From NCBI RefSeq assembly GCF_026212465.1, contig NC_080053.1:1728038-1792037 (forward strand): a stretch of DNA of 64,000 nt. Direction: 5' to 3'. A program made the translations under genes and the position numbers. The notes beneath the pieces were generated by a model. It had not been told where the DNA came from. It made no database searches and saw only the letters and a list, made by a program, of their open reading frames with translations. The stretch comes from Amaranthus tricolor. Taxonomy: Eukaryota > Streptophyta > Magnoliopsida > Caryophyllales > Amaranthaceae. Shown here one piece after another: positions 63,901-64,000 of this stretch. The number at the start of each line of letters is the position of its first letter. Positions within the stretch are counted from its first letter, which is position 1.

Positions 63901-64000
63901 ATTAAAGAATGAAGGATGAAGAATGAACAAGGATCAATGATCATTGAAGAATGAACGATGAAGAATGAACAAGGATCAATGATCAATGAACAATGAACGA
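60966..64000. repeat. Satellite mega-unit 5, cut by window edge
   Basis: Repeats mega-unit 4 at 5369 bp, with the 7-bp deletion at 62342-62353, and runs out of the window after 3035 bp. Confidence 0.85.

Larger units (their letters stand above)
36243..64000. repeat. 42-bp satellite array, block F
   Basis: About 27.8 kb of pure 42-bp satellite running off the right edge, in one orientation throughout. A representative monomer is 38260-38301. It divides into three 14-bp blocks (38260-38273, 38274-38287, 38288-38301) that share the pattern SAATGAWCRWKGAW. The base content of that monomer is A 20, G 10, T 8, C 4. It is organised into 252-, 756-, 3360- and about 5369-bp units listed separately. 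No gene or other insertion is seen. Confidence 0.98.

Noticed and set aside
1..64000. CRISPR array
   Set aside because: The repeats are contiguous with no unique spacers, no cas genes, and the sequence is a plant-type satellite.
36243..64000. CENP-B-box-like motif or telomeric repeat in the satellite
   Set aside because: No TTCG...CGGGA-type box and no TTTAGGG tracts were seen. Centromere identity rests only on context.
1..64000. A novel multi-gene system (defence, biosynthetic cluster, selfish gene drive)
   Set aside because: Apart from satellite there are only one truncated gag-pol type and one truncated hAT transposase type. Nothing else codes, so claiming a system would be unsupported.

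Overview
The window looks like nuclear DNA of a flowering plant, probably from a centromeric, pericentromeric or other heterochromatic satellite block. Three things support this. A Ty3/gypsy-type retrotransposon has the classic plant initiator-tRNA-Met primer binding site. There is a plant-style hAT transposase fragment. About 51 kb of the 64 kb is one 42-bp satellite (about 33% GC, strongly purine-rich on the + strand, on the order of 1,200 monomers). The species cannot be named from the sequence, and the centromeric location is an inference. I see no host gene, tRNA, rRNA, CRISPR array or prokaryotic feature.

Layout. 1-6243 satellite; 6244-7284 solo LTR (minus orientation, own TATA box and G-boxes); 7285-8800 satellite; 8801-10301 3' half of a hAT transposon with the C-terminal part of its transposase; 10302-20144 satellite; 20145-21185 second copy of the solo LTR; 21186-22689 satellite; 22690-24181 second copy of the hAT fragment; 24182-28386 satellite; 28387-36242 a Ty3/gypsy element arranged LTR-internal-LTR-internal-LTR (minus orientation) flanked by one TCAAT target duplication; 36243-64000 uninterrupted satellite.

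The satellite is hierarchical. The 42-bp monomer is three diverged 14-bp subrepeats. Six monomer types form a 252-bp higher-order repeat. Longer units of 672, 756, about 2099, 3360, about 5369 and about 13,900 bp are stacked on top. The 13.9-kb duplication carried the solo LTR and the hAT fragment along, which explains their second copies. The right half is about five successive copies of a roughly 5.4-kb mega-unit, and the retrotransposon sits at the edge of the first. Four uninterrupted paralogues of its insertion site remain in the window.

The only protein-coding content is transposon-derived: two identical 793-residue gag-pol ORFs cut short just after the reverse-transcriptase YFDD motif, and two copies of a 5'-truncated hAT transposase. 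The many reading frames across the satellite on the minus strand are a by-product of a 42-bp (14-codon) repeat with one stop-free frame and are not annotated as genes. I did not find a new biochemical system. The interesting content is the repeat architecture and its history of amplification, insertion and deletion.
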